This document shows positions 16,843-24,808 of a stretch of DNA of 64,000 nucleotides, in pieces; the first letter of the stretch is position 1; every line of letters starts with the position of its first letter. Origin of the DNA: CBDUEF01 sp018063485 (GTDB taxonomy: Bacteria > Pseudomonadota > Alphaproteobacteria > Rhodobacterales > Rhodobacteraceae); assembly GCA_037045435.1 (NCBI GenBank), contig JBAOID010000032.1:1-64000 (forward strand). Direction: 5' to 3'. The notes below the pieces were generated by a model. That model was not told where the DNA came from. It worked only from the letters and a program-made list of their open reading frames with translations, and made no database searches. A program made the translations under genes and the position numbers.

Positions 16843-18439
16843 CTACTCCGCCGCTTGGGGGGCAAAGGGAAGATCCTTGGCCGATCCGCGCGCCCCGCGC
16901 ACGGTTAGCCAGATGTTCGCAGCCCCGACACAGATGCCCGCCAGAAACAGCGCACCGCCGATCACGCGGGCGATGTAGTAGGGGCGCATCGCCTCCATGC
17001 TGTCGATGAAGGAATAGTTGAGCGTTCCGGCGGCATTGTAGGTACGCCACATCAGCCCCTGGGTGATGCCCGCGTTCCACAGCGCAAAGACATAGGTCAG
17101 CAGCCCGGCCAGCGCCAACCAGAAGTGCCATTCGATCAGGCGCGCCGAATGCATCGTCGCCCGCCCCCAGATCTGTGGGATGACGGAATAGAAGGCGCCA
17201 AAAGTCACCATCGCCAACCAGCCAAGCGCGCCGGAATGGACGTGGCCCACTGTCCAGTCGGTGTAATGCGACAGGGCGTTGACCGGGCGGATTGCAAGGA
17301 ACGACCCTTCAAAGGTGGACAGGCCGTAGAACACCGCCGCCACGAACATGAACCGCAGCGTCGCGTCGTCGCGCACCCGGTGCCATGCCCCGTTCAACGT
17401 GGCCAGCGCATTGCCCGCCGACGCCCAGCTTGGCACCAGAAGCATAACCGAAAAGGTCATGCCAAGGTTCTGCACCCAGGTTGGCAGGGCGGTGTAATGC
17501 AGGTGGTGCGAGCCGACCCAGAGGTAGAAGAACGTGATGCCCCAGAAGCTGATGATCGACAGCCGGTAGGAAAAGATCGGCCGTTGCGCCCTGACGGGCA
17601 GGTAGTAATACAGCATCCCCAGAAAGCCGGATGTCATGAAGAACGCGACCGCGTTGTGGCCATACCACCATTGCACCATGGCGTCCTGCACGCCCGAAAA
17701 GGCCGGATAGCTTTTGGCACCTGTCCAACTGACCGGCAGGGCGGCGGCGTTGACGACATGCAGCATTGCCACGACCACGATGAAGGCGAGGTAATACCAG
17801 TTGGCGACATAGATATGCGGCTCTGCCCGGCGCTTCAGTGTGCGCAGATACAGCACCAGATAGACCAGCCAGACGATCACCAGCCAGATGATCGGCGTAC
17901 CATTCCGGCTCGGCATATTCCTTGGACTGGGTGACGCCCATGAAATAACCCGACACCGCCCAGACCAGAAACAGGTTGTAGCCGATCAGCACGAACCATG
18001 GGCTGAGTTGATCCGCCAGTCGCGCCCGACAGGTGCGCTGCATGACGTGGAAAGAAGTGGCGATCAGGGCGTTGCCGCCAAAGGCAAAGATAACCCCCGT
18101 CGTATGCACGGGGCGCAGACGGCCATAGCCTGACCAGGCCTGACCGAACGTGGCATCGGGCCAGACCATAAGGGCGGCTACCCACAGGCCGATGGCCATG
18201 GCGAAGACACCCCAGACCATCGCCAGCACGATACCTGCCTTGATAGGGTCGTCGTAATACCGCTGCAGACGCGCCGGATCGGGGGTGGGTTCCTCCAGCA
18301 CGCCGCCTACGGCGAAGACAAGGGCGATGCCAAGCGCCAGCGCCATGAAGCCGTGCACGGCCATCGGATCGTGTTTGCCAAGTGCGGCCATGGTCAGGCC
18401 CAGAAGGGCCAGACAGATCGCCAGGAAGCAGGGCAACAT
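16843..18439 (-). CDS. ccoN: cbb3-type cytochrome c oxidase subunit I (CcoN), frameshifted
   Basis: The catalytic heme-copper subunit that reduces O2 with high affinity at the inner membrane. ATG at 18439 follows GGAAAGG. The first part runs through DDPIKAGIVLAMVWGVFAMA, RPVHTTGVIFAFGGNALIAT (heme ligand His) to EYAEPEWYAD. Near 17900 the frame changes to WLVIVWLVYLVLYLRTLKRR and then holds WWYGHNAVAFFMTSGF (CuB His), WVGSHHLHYTALPTWVQ (CuB His pair) and DWTVGHVHSGALGWLAM (heme ligands). Both parts together give about 530 residues, the normal size. All catalytic residues are present, so the single shift is suspected to be a sequence error. The operon is Rrf2-ccoNOQP. Confidence 0.9.
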
Positions 18440-18466
18440 GCCTTTCCGTTCTGGTCAACTGAGCGA

Positions 18467-18892
18467 TCATGCGCTTACCGCCCTTTCCATCGGAGGCAGG
18501 GCCACAACCGCCAGGGTCGAGCGATCAAGGTCTGCCAGAAACGCTGCCTCGGCCGAACGCTGCCGTGCCTTCAGGCGGCAGCAGCCCATGATGATGCTGG
18601 CGCCTCCGGATGCCTGAAAACACTCCACCAACGGCTGGCCGGTTTCCAGAAGGCGCACAATGTCGCCCAGCCGGATCTGGTCGGCGGGCTTGGCCAGAAC
18701 CGCCCCACCGTCACCGTCGCGCCGGGTGGCAACGATGCATGCCTGCGCCAGCGCGGCCATGATCTTGCTCAGATGATGGCGCGACAGGGCAAACTCGCCC
18801 CCAAGATCGGCAGTTGAGAACGCGCGCGCTGGTTCAGACGCCATCCCCATCAGCGCGCGCAGTCCGAAATTGGTGAAAGAGGTCAGGCGCAT
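18467..18892 (-). CDS. Rrf2-family regulator (NsrR-like)
   Basis: A 141-residue regulator; ATG at 18892 is chosen because GGAG lies just upstream. MRLTSFTNFGLRALMGMA and FALSRHHLSKIMAALAQACI match the Rrf2 winged helix. Cys91 (VECFQ) and Cys104-Cys105 (MGCCRLK) lie where NsrR and its relatives bind an NO-sensitive iron-sulfur cluster, though the usual middle Cys is absent and two are adjacent. It is first in the cbb3 operon and diverges from the globin and hemerythrin genes, so NO or redox control of both sides is likely (inference). Confidence 0.85.
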   Translation of the reverse strand: MRLTSFTNFGLRALMGMASEPARAFSTADLGGEFALSRHHLSKIMAALAQACIVATRRDGDGGAVLAKPADQIRLGDIVRLLETGQPLVECFQASGGASIIMGCCRLKARQRSAEAAFLADLDRSTLAVVALPPMERAVSA

Positions 18893-18911
18893 CACGACTC
18901 CGTTTGAATCG

Positions 18912-18924
18912 GTATTTACAATAC
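18912..18924. promoter_or_regulatory. Near-palindrome GTATTTACAATAC between Rrf2 and globin genes
   Basis: A 13-bp imperfect inverted repeat (GTATT and AATAC arms) in the 84-bp AT-rich gap between the two divergent starts. It is the best candidate operator for the Rrf2 protein, which would then control both directions. No consensus match is claimed. Confidence 0.35.
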
Positions 18925-18976
18925 TTATTAACATGGTTTACGTTTGGCGCAAGCCTTGACTGACGGAAAGCCCGAC

Positions 18977-19429
18977 ATGACCGCCCTCGATGCCCTTCCC
19001 AGTGCCCGCCCTGCCGTCACCGCCGATCTGATGAGGCGCACCGGGCTGGATGACGCCATGCTGAGCCGCCTTGTCCACAGGTTCTATGATCGTGTGAGCC
19101 ATGACCCGCTCTTGGGGCCGGTCTTTGCCGACCGCATCACCGACCGGGGGCCGCATCTGGACCGGATGGTCGAGTTCGGACCCTCGGTCGCGCTGATGAC
19201 CGGGCGCTACCAAGGCGCGCCGAAGCCCAAGCATTTGCCCTTGCCGGTCGAAGGAGAACATTTCGACCGATGGCTGAACCTGTTCCGGCAGACCGCGCAA
19301 GAGGTTTGCCCGCCCGTATGTGCGGTCAGGCTGATCGAACGGGCAGAACGGATCGCGTCCTCCATCCACATGAACATCCTGGACGCACGAGGCCGATATG
19401 GCCGCGCAGGTCTGCCGCCCCGTCTGTAA
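18977..19429 (+). CDS. Group III truncated haemoglobin
   Basis: A 150-residue cytosolic heme protein; ATG at 18977 rather than an upstream TTG. LVHRFYDRVSHDPLLGPVFA and HLDRMVEFGPSVALMTGRYQ, then KHLPLPVEGEHFDRWLNLFR, give the TrHb3 layout with the proximal His at about residue 95 (EHFDRW). The Trp often seen in the E helix of this group is Gly here (EFGPS). Group III globins bind O2 and NO. It is first in a plus-strand cluster with hemerythrin, AhpD-like and DUF488 genes and diverges from an NsrR-like gene, fitting NO handling (inference). Confidence 0.85.
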   Translation: MTALDALPSARPAVTADLMRRTGLDDAMLSRLVHRFYDRVSHDPLLGPVFADRITDRGPHLDRMVEFGPSVALMTGRYQGAPKPKHLPLPVEGEHFDRWLNLFRQTAQEVCPPVCAVRLIERAERIASSIHMNILDARGRYGRAGLPPRL

Positions 19430-19443
19430 GAAAGGAACCCGAC

Positions 19444-19920
19444 ATGACGAACGAGCCCCCGCTGGACGACCCCGCCGCCCTGATCACCTTCATAGAGGCG
19501 CGCTATCATCAGACGCACCGCGCGCAACTTCCCGACCTTGCCGCGCTGGCGCTGAAGGTCGAACGGGTGCATGGTGACAGACCGGATGCCCCGCTCGGAC
19601 TGGGCGCTCTGTTGCAACGCCTGATCGGCGCGCTGGAGGTACATATGAAGAAAGAAGAACTGATCCTGTTCCCTGCCATCCGGCGCGGTGGCGGCCCGGG
19701 GATCGAAAACCCCATCGCGGTAATGCGCGCCGATCTCGATGACCACCAGACCGAGGTGGCCGAGATCCGCAGGCTGACCCACGACCTGACTCTGCCCGAA
19801 GGCGCATGCCGATCCTGGACCACGCTTTATGACGGGCTGGGCGAGTTCCTGCGCGACCTGGACATCCATATCCGGCTGGAGAATGACGTGCTGTTTCCCC
19901 GCTTTTCGCCTGCAATCTGA
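19444..19920 (+). CDS. Hemerythrin-domain protein (YtfE/RIC C-terminal type)
   Basis: A 158-residue protein with the di-iron helical bundle pattern: ARYHQTHRAQLPDL (His22, His25), RVHGDR (His43), EVHMKKEELILFP (His67, Glu71), DDHQTEV (His101) and DIHIRLENDVLFPR (His142, Glu146). This is the metal domain of RIC/YtfE/DnrN proteins, which repair NO- or oxidant-damaged iron centres, but the short N-terminal ScdA-type domain is missing. Fourteen bases separate it from the globin gene. NO-related protection is inferred from family and context. Confidence 0.88.
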   Translation: MTNEPPLDDPAALITFIEARYHQTHRAQLPDLAALALKVERVHGDRPDAPLGLGALLQRLIGALEVHMKKEELILFPAIRRGGGPGIENPIAVMRADLDDHQTEVAEIRRLTHDLTLPEGACRSWTTLYDGLGEFLRDLDIHIRLENDVLFPRFSPAI

Positions 19921-19953
19921 ACTATCCGGCACCCCTGGAGAAAGGAGATCCCG

Positions 19954-20292
19954 ATGTCTGATATCTCGATGCCCAAGCCCACCCGAGCCCATGCGGAAAA
20001 GCGCCATGCCTTGGCCCCCGGCCCGGATGACGCCTTCCACGCCTTCAGCAAGGCGGTCTTTGAACCCGGGGCGCTGGATGCCCGCACCAAGCAATTGATC
20101 GCCGTTGCGGTCGCGCATGTCACACAATGCCCCTGGTGCATCGAGTCCCATGTCAAGGCGGCCCGCAGGGAAGGGGCCTCGGGTCCGCAGATCATGGAAG
20201 CGATCTGGGTGGCCGCCGAAATGCGAGCGGGCGCAGCCTTTGCCCATTCGATAAAGGCGCTGGATCTGATCGAAGACAATCCCGCACCATGA
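19954..20292 (+). CDS. Carboxymuconolactone decarboxylase family / AhpD-like protein
   Basis: A 112-residue protein with the CMD core: LDARTKQLIAVAVAHVTQCP and WCIESHVKAARREGAS, giving Cys59-x-x-Cys62 and His66, the AhpD-type redox motif (CxxCxxxH). ATG at 19954 follows AGAAAGGAG. Such proteins can relay electrons to peroxidases or act as alkylhydroperoxidases. The stop overlaps the DUF488 start (ATGA). Part of the globin-hemerythrin cluster. Confidence 0.85.
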   Translation: MSDISMPKPTRAHAEKRHALAPGPDDAFHAFSKAVFEPGALDARTKQLIAVAVAHVTQCPWCIESHVKAARREGASGPQIMEAIWVAAEMRAGAAFAHSIKALDLIEDNPAP

Positions 20293-20681
20293 CAGCGGCA
20301 ACCGGCAGTGATATCCACCTCTGTCGCGCCTATGACATTCGCGCGGGGGCGGTGCCGATCGGCGCGCGCCTGCTGGTGGACAGGCTTTGGCCGCGTGGCA
20401 TTGCCAAGACCGATCTGCCGCTTGATGCCTGGTTGAAAGACGTGGCTCCCAGCCCCGCCTTGCGCGTATGGTTTGGTCATGACCCTGCGAAATGGGCTGT
20501 ATTCTCATCCCGCTACCTCGCCGAACTGCACGACAATTCCTGGGCCGTGGAAAGCGCGCTGGTCTGGTGCCGCAAAGGCCCGGTCAGCCTGATCTATGCC
20601 GCGAAGGACACCCGTCATACCCATGTGCTTGTCTTGCGCGACCATCTGGCCGCCACCCTCTCCAAGGAGACACCCTCATGA
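20289..20681 (+). CDS. DUF488 family protein
   Basis: A 130-residue protein; start ATG at 20289 overlapping the AhpD-like stop. Family marks are IGARLLVDRLWPRGIAKTD, LDAWLKDVAPSPALRVWFGH and FSSRYLAEL, and the C-terminal LIYAAKDTRHTHVLVLRDHL. DUF488 proteins are short and soluble and have no settled function; some are linked to nitrite or stress. It ends the cluster, overlapping the broken nitronate monooxygenase by 4 bp. Confidence 0.8.
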   Translation: MTAATGSDIHLCRAYDIRAGAVPIGARLLVDRLWPRGIAKTDLPLDAWLKDVAPSPALRVWFGHDPAKWAVFSSRYLAELHDNSWAVESALVWCRKGPVSLIYAAKDTRHTHVLVLRDHLAATLSKETPS

Positions 20682-20940
20682 CCGGTACCCGCCTGTATAC
20701 CCCCGTCTGCACGCTTCTGGGTTTTGACCTGCCCATCGTGCTGGCTGGCATAAGGGGCGTGGCGCGATCGGAACCGGTCGCGGCAGTGGCATAGGCGAGC
20801 GGATATGGCATCTGGGGATGGTGCGCGAGAAACCGCAACTGATCGTGCAGGGGGTCGAGGCGGGTGGGCATGTCCATGGCACGGTCTCTGACCTTGTGCT
20901 GGTGGAGCAATTGGTCCGCGCGGTCAGCCTGCTGGTGTCG
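20678..20940 (+). pseudogene. Nitronate monooxygenase remnant, internally deleted and truncated
   Basis: ATG at 20678 gives MTGTRLYTPVCTLLGFDLPI, the usual start of a 2-nitropropane dioxygenase-type flavoenzyme. A stop follows after about 38 codons. In a shifted frame MVREKPQLI continues directly into VQGVEAGGHVHGTVSDLVLV, which in intact enzymes lies about 100 residues later. The 3' part is then cut by an ISL3 terminus at 20941. It is therefore a non-functional remnant with an internal deletion. Confidence 0.75.
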
Positions 20941-20998
20941 CGTTGCACTCAAGCCTTAAACTGCACAGAATTTGCACCGAAAACGCAGCAGAACCCTT
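20941..20998 (-). mobile_element. Solo ISL3-family terminus
   Basis: Read on the minus strand, GGTTCTGCTGCGTTTTCGGT and the following 35 bases match the outer ends of the ISL3 copies at 59278 and 63947. No ISL3 transposase follows here. It sits exactly between the nitronate monooxygenase remnant and an istB fragment. Confidence 0.75.
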
Positions 20999-21245
20999 TT
21001 CGTTTTGGCTACTACTGAGCTTGCCTTGAAGCGGAAGCTGTCGTTTCCGGACTCTAAGATGTGGCAGCGATGGGTAAGGCGGTCGAGCAGGGCGGTGGTC
21101 ATCTTGGCATCGGTTGCCCGGCAAGCGTTTGCATGCAAACGCTGAGAGGGGCCGAAGACCGTGGCCCATTCGCTGAAGCTGAGGTTGGTTGCGATCACGA
21201 CGCTGGTGCGTTCGTAGAGTTTGCTCAGTAGGTGGAAGCGGAGCG
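20999..21245 (-). pseudogene. istB C-terminal fragment (IS21 family) carrying a 39-bp in-frame insertion
   Basis: The minus strand reads LSKLYERTSVVIATNLSFSE, then WATVFG, a 13-residue insert, DAKMTTALLDRLTHRCHILE and SGNDSFRFKASSVVAKTKR, before running into the ISL3 end. This is the C-terminal third of an IstB of a different subgroup from the one at 1632. The insert is listed separately. Upstream it is joined abruptly to a truncated groEL at about 21246. Confidence 0.8.
21112..21150. repeat. 39-bp palindrome-bearing in-frame insertion in istB
   Basis: Compared with ordinary IstB (ATVFG directly followed by DAKMTTALL), 13 extra codons PSQRLHANACRAT are present. The DNA contains a perfect 20-bp palindrome AGCGTTTGCATGCAAACGCT at 21124-21143. 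The reading frame stays open across it. A comparable insert lies in the IS3 transposase at 60267-60302. Confidence 0.65.
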
Positions 21246-21247
21246 CC

Positions 21248-21712
21248 TTACCTGGTGCACTGAAGGGGAGGTACCTGCGACTTTTCGCGCCGGGTCTTGA
21301 CCGGACGCGACAGATCCTTCAGCGCCGCGATGGCCACCAATGCGCCGCGGTCCAGACCCCGCTTGATGTCGATGGCACTTGCCCCGGCCACCACGTTGCG
21401 CACGCCATCGGCAAAGATCGCCTGCGGCAGGACCGTGGCGGTGCTGGTGCCGTCACCGACCGCATCCGCCGTCCTTTCGGCCGCTTGCCGCAGCATCCTG
21501 ACACCAAGGTTTTCGGTGGCATCCTTCAGGTCGAATTCCTTGGCAATGGTCACGCCATCGTTGCACACCAAGGGTGGGCCATACTTCCGGTCTATCAGCA
21601 CCGATTTGGACCGCGGGCCCGGCGTGACGCGGATCGTGTCGGCCAGCCGGGTCGCGCCGCGCAGGATCGCTTCCCGCGCCGCCGAGCGGAAAAGAACGTC
21701 CTTGTGAGCCAT
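21248..21712 (-). pseudogene. GroEL chaperonin, N-terminal fragment
   Basis: About 140 residues match the N-terminus of a GroEL: AHKDVLFRSAAREAILRGAT, LADTIRVTPGPRSKSVLIDR (ATP-site region), NDGVTIAKEFDLKDATENLG and the motif VGDGTSTATVL. The sequence is divergent from housekeeping GroEL, which is about 545 residues. It is cut at about 21248, where istB/IS material starts, so three quarters is lost. ATG at 21712 follows AAGGAGTAGG. It lay downstream of the Lon-type gene in the same direction, suggesting a former protein-quality operon. Confidence 0.85.
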
Positions 21713-21796
21713 CATCCTACTCCTTCGTTCACGTCTGGTTGCTCGCCGTGGCGCCCCCGAACCAGTGCGGCTCTGCAGCAGCCGGTGGACCCGGTG

Positions 21797-24278
21797 TCAC
21801 TCGTCAGTGCCGATCTCCAGCGCCATGTCGGGCGGTTTCATAAAGTCCCGCAGGTCATTGGCGAAATCCCTGAGGCGCGTCTCTACATTGGCGTTCACCG
21901 AGCCATCCTCGAAAGCGCCTTCGCCGCTGCGGGTGCCGGCCGGCAGGCCCGTCAGCAGTTCCATCGCCTCGTCGATGTGCGAAATCGCGTAGATGCGGAA
22001 CCGGCCCTGTGCCACCGCCTCGATCACATCGGCGCGCAACATCAGATTGCGGACATTGCGGCGCGGGATCAGCACGCCTTGCTGTCCGGTCAGGCCCGCA
22101 GCACTGCAGGTGTCGAAGAAGCCCTCGATCTTTTCATTGACGCCGCCGATGGGTTGCACCTCGCCCATCTGGTTGACCGAACCGGTTATCGCCAGGGACT
22201 GCGAAATCGGTAGGCCCGCCAGCGCCGACAACAGCGCACAAAGCTCGGCCAGCCGAGGCGCTGTCGCCTTCAACCTCGCCATAGCTTTGTTCGAACACCA
22301 GACTTGCCCAAAGCGACAGCGGCACATCGCCCGCATAATGCGTGGCAAGATACGAAGACAGGATCAACACGCCCTTGGAATGGATCGGCCCGCCCAGCTT
22401 GACCTCGCGCTCGATGTCGATGACCTTGCCGGTGCCCATGCGCACCCGTGCGGTGATCCGCACCGGCAGACCAAAGCTGAACAGGCCGCTGCTGGTAACG
22501 GTCAGGCCGTTGACCTGCCCGACATGACTGCCCGAGGTGGAGACGATCATCGTGCCTTCATGGATCAGCTCCTGCAGGCGTTCGCGTACCCGGTCCGCGC
22601 GATGCTCGGCTGCCGCGCGGGCGGCGGCGATCTGGCCCGCGTCAATGACAGGCTTGCCGCTGGATGCGGTCAGAAAGTCGGCCTCGCGCAGCAGATCCCA
22701 CAACGCCCCGATCCGCAGCGACATCCGGCCCTGATCCTCGGCGGCGCGGGCGGCAATGTCGACCAGCGCCGCCACGCCGTCGCGGCTGACGGGGCGAAGG
22801 CCTTCGCGCTTGCAGGCCCCGGCGACCATGCGGGCGAACAGGCCCGCACTTTCGGCGGTGCGGGGCATGTCAGGACTGAAATCAGCCCCGACCTTGAAAA
22901 GCCGTTCAAAATCCGGGTCATACAAAGTCAGCAATAGATGCAGCATGGCATCGCCCACCAGAACCACCCGCACTTGCAGCGGGATCGGCTCTGGTTCCAG
23001 CGTGCTGGTCGATATCAGACTTAGCATTTCGGCGGCAGAGCTGATCCGGACAGTGCGCGTCTCCAGACTGCGTTTCAGGGCCTCCCACGCGAAAGGTTCG
23101 CTCAATACGCGCACCGCATCCAGCACCAGAAACCCGCCATTCGCCCGATGCAGCGCGCCGGACCGGACCAGGGTGAAATCGGTGACCAACGCCCCCATGG
23201 TCGAGATGTGGTCCACCTTGCCGATCAGGTTCGACAATGATGGCAGAGGCTCGGCGATGATGGGGGCACCGGTGGCGGTTGCGGGATCATTGGACACCAT
23301 CACATTGACGGCATAGCGGTGAAGCGCCGGCTCATCATGAACGCGGGCCAAGGCCACCGGAAACGGACCCTGTTGCCGACCGCTGCCCAGGCTCAAGAAC
23401 AGCTCGGCATTCTCGATCAGGTCCGCCCGCAGCGCGGTGAGGTGCAGCTTGATCGGCTCGATATCCCCGAAGGTCTGAACGACACTCTCCAGCGAGTTAT
23501 CCACCGCCTGCCTGGCCATTTCGGCGTTCAGCAGGGCAACCGCTGCGCGATGTTCCTTTTCCAGCCGCGGGATCGATTTGAGATACTTCTCAAGATCCTT
23601 CTCGGTCAGGTTGACGGCCCCTTCAATCGCCTTGCGCTCTTCATCTGTCAGGTTGGCAAAGTCGTCCGGCTTTATCACCTCGCCGTTGCGCACGCCCGCG
23701 ATGGCAAACCCCATCGGCGTACGCAGGATCGTCACGCTGCGGTCGTGCGACTTTTCCACCAGTTTTTCGAAAGCGTCCTGTTTGCGGGTCGCCAGCCGCT
23801 GCTCGAACGCACTTCTGCGAGTTTGATACTGCTCGGACTCGAAAAGTGCCGGAATGTCAGTGGCCAGATCGTCCACCAACGCCTCCATCGCCTTTTGCAA
23901 TGGCCGCGCGGTGCCAGACGGCATGGCTATGGCCTTGGGGCGGTCCGGGTTGCCAAAGTCGTTCACATAGATCCAATCCGATGGCAACGGCCGCCGCGCG
24001 GCTTCGACCTCCAGCAGATTCTGCACGGCCGAATGCCGACCTGCACCAGCGGGACCAAGGACGAACAGGTTGAAGTCGGCATGCGGAATGCTGGCCGCCA
24101 TCCGGATGGCACCCAACGCGCGTTCCTGCCCGATCAGACCGGGCAGCGGTTCAAGGGTGGTGGTATCTTCGAAATCCAGCAGGGCCGGATCGCAGCAGAC
24201 CTTCAGCTCTTTCAAGGCGAGCAGCAACGTCGAAGGTGCGCGGTCTGGGTCAGTATTGCTGGCTGATCTGCGGGCCAT
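21797..24278 (-). CDS. Lon-type AAA+ ATP-dependent protease (AAA_32/LonB-like), frameshifted
   Basis: ATG at 24278. The N-terminal ATPase half includes LPGLIGQERALGAIRMAASI and FVLGPAGAGRHSAVQNLLEV, where the Walker A lysine position is Arg81. Helical insertions follow, then RSGALHRANGGFLVLDAVRV (Walker B region). The C-terminal Lon protease domain begins near VGQVNGLTVTSSG; the catalytic Ser is in EGDSASAAEL and the Lys in GGVNEKIEGFF. The frame shifts at about 22260, just at the serine, and both parts give about 825 residues, normal for the family. It acts on misfolded or regulatory proteins in the cytosol. An FNR box lies 108 bp upstream. Confidence 0.85.
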
Positions 24279-24385
24279 TCACGATGCCTTTGCCGCTCAC
24301 CTTCGCTCCATCCGACGGCGGAATTGCACCGAAGAACGCGATTCTGTCGCTCATCGCTGCCTACGATCAAACCAGGCTGCTGTCA

Positions 24386-24399
24386 TTGATAGAGATCAA
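24386..24399. promoter_or_regulatory. FNR/ANR box TTGATAGAGATCAA upstream of the Lon-type gene
   Basis: An exact match to TTGAT-N4-ATCAA, centred 114 bp upstream of the Lon-type start. It also precedes a small plus-strand frame at 24428. It is one of four such boxes in this block. Confidence 0.75.
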
Positions 24400-24427
24400 C
24401 AGATGAATGACGTGATCCTGTCTTGGA

Positions 24428-24616
24428 ATGATCCAGGTGCTTCTGCCAGGCACCTTGATCGTTGCGCATACGATCGTGTCGGGCGCTGCACGGTTTGGCA
24501 TCGGCATGCGGACAGCGGCAATGATCTTGCTGCCGGTCTGTGCTGGTTTGGCGGGCCTCTGGTTTTTTTCCCCGTGGTGGACGCCCTCAATGCTCATGGT
24601 CTTTCTGGCATTTTGA
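24428..24616 (+). CDS. Possible small membrane protein, unrecognised
   Basis: A 62-residue frame with two hydrophobic stretches (IQVLLPGTLIVAHTIVSGAA and MILLPVCAGLAGLWFFSPWW). It starts 29 bases after an FNR box but has no clear ribosome-binding site. No family is recognised, and an indel may have broken a longer gene, because a second open stretch (LTAEAALIVSDPCGSETSG...) continues in another frame to about 24800. The interval 24617-24808 holds nothing else that can be named. Confidence 0.3.
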   Translation: MIQVLLPGTLIVAHTIVSGAARFGIGMRTAAMILLPVCAGLAGLWFFSPWWTPSMLMVFLAF

Positions 24617-24808
24617 ACCATCTATCGGTACCGCCGCACCAAACCAACGCACCGCGCCATGCCGAAGGGCTGACTGCCGAGGCAGCGCTGATCGTGTCTG
24701 ATCCCTGCGGCTCTGAGACGAGCGGTGCGGTCGATCTTGCGATGCCGTTAGGGCCGGGACGCTATCTTGTCGCCAGCTGCGGCATCACAAAGACGATCAA
24801 TGCGCTGC

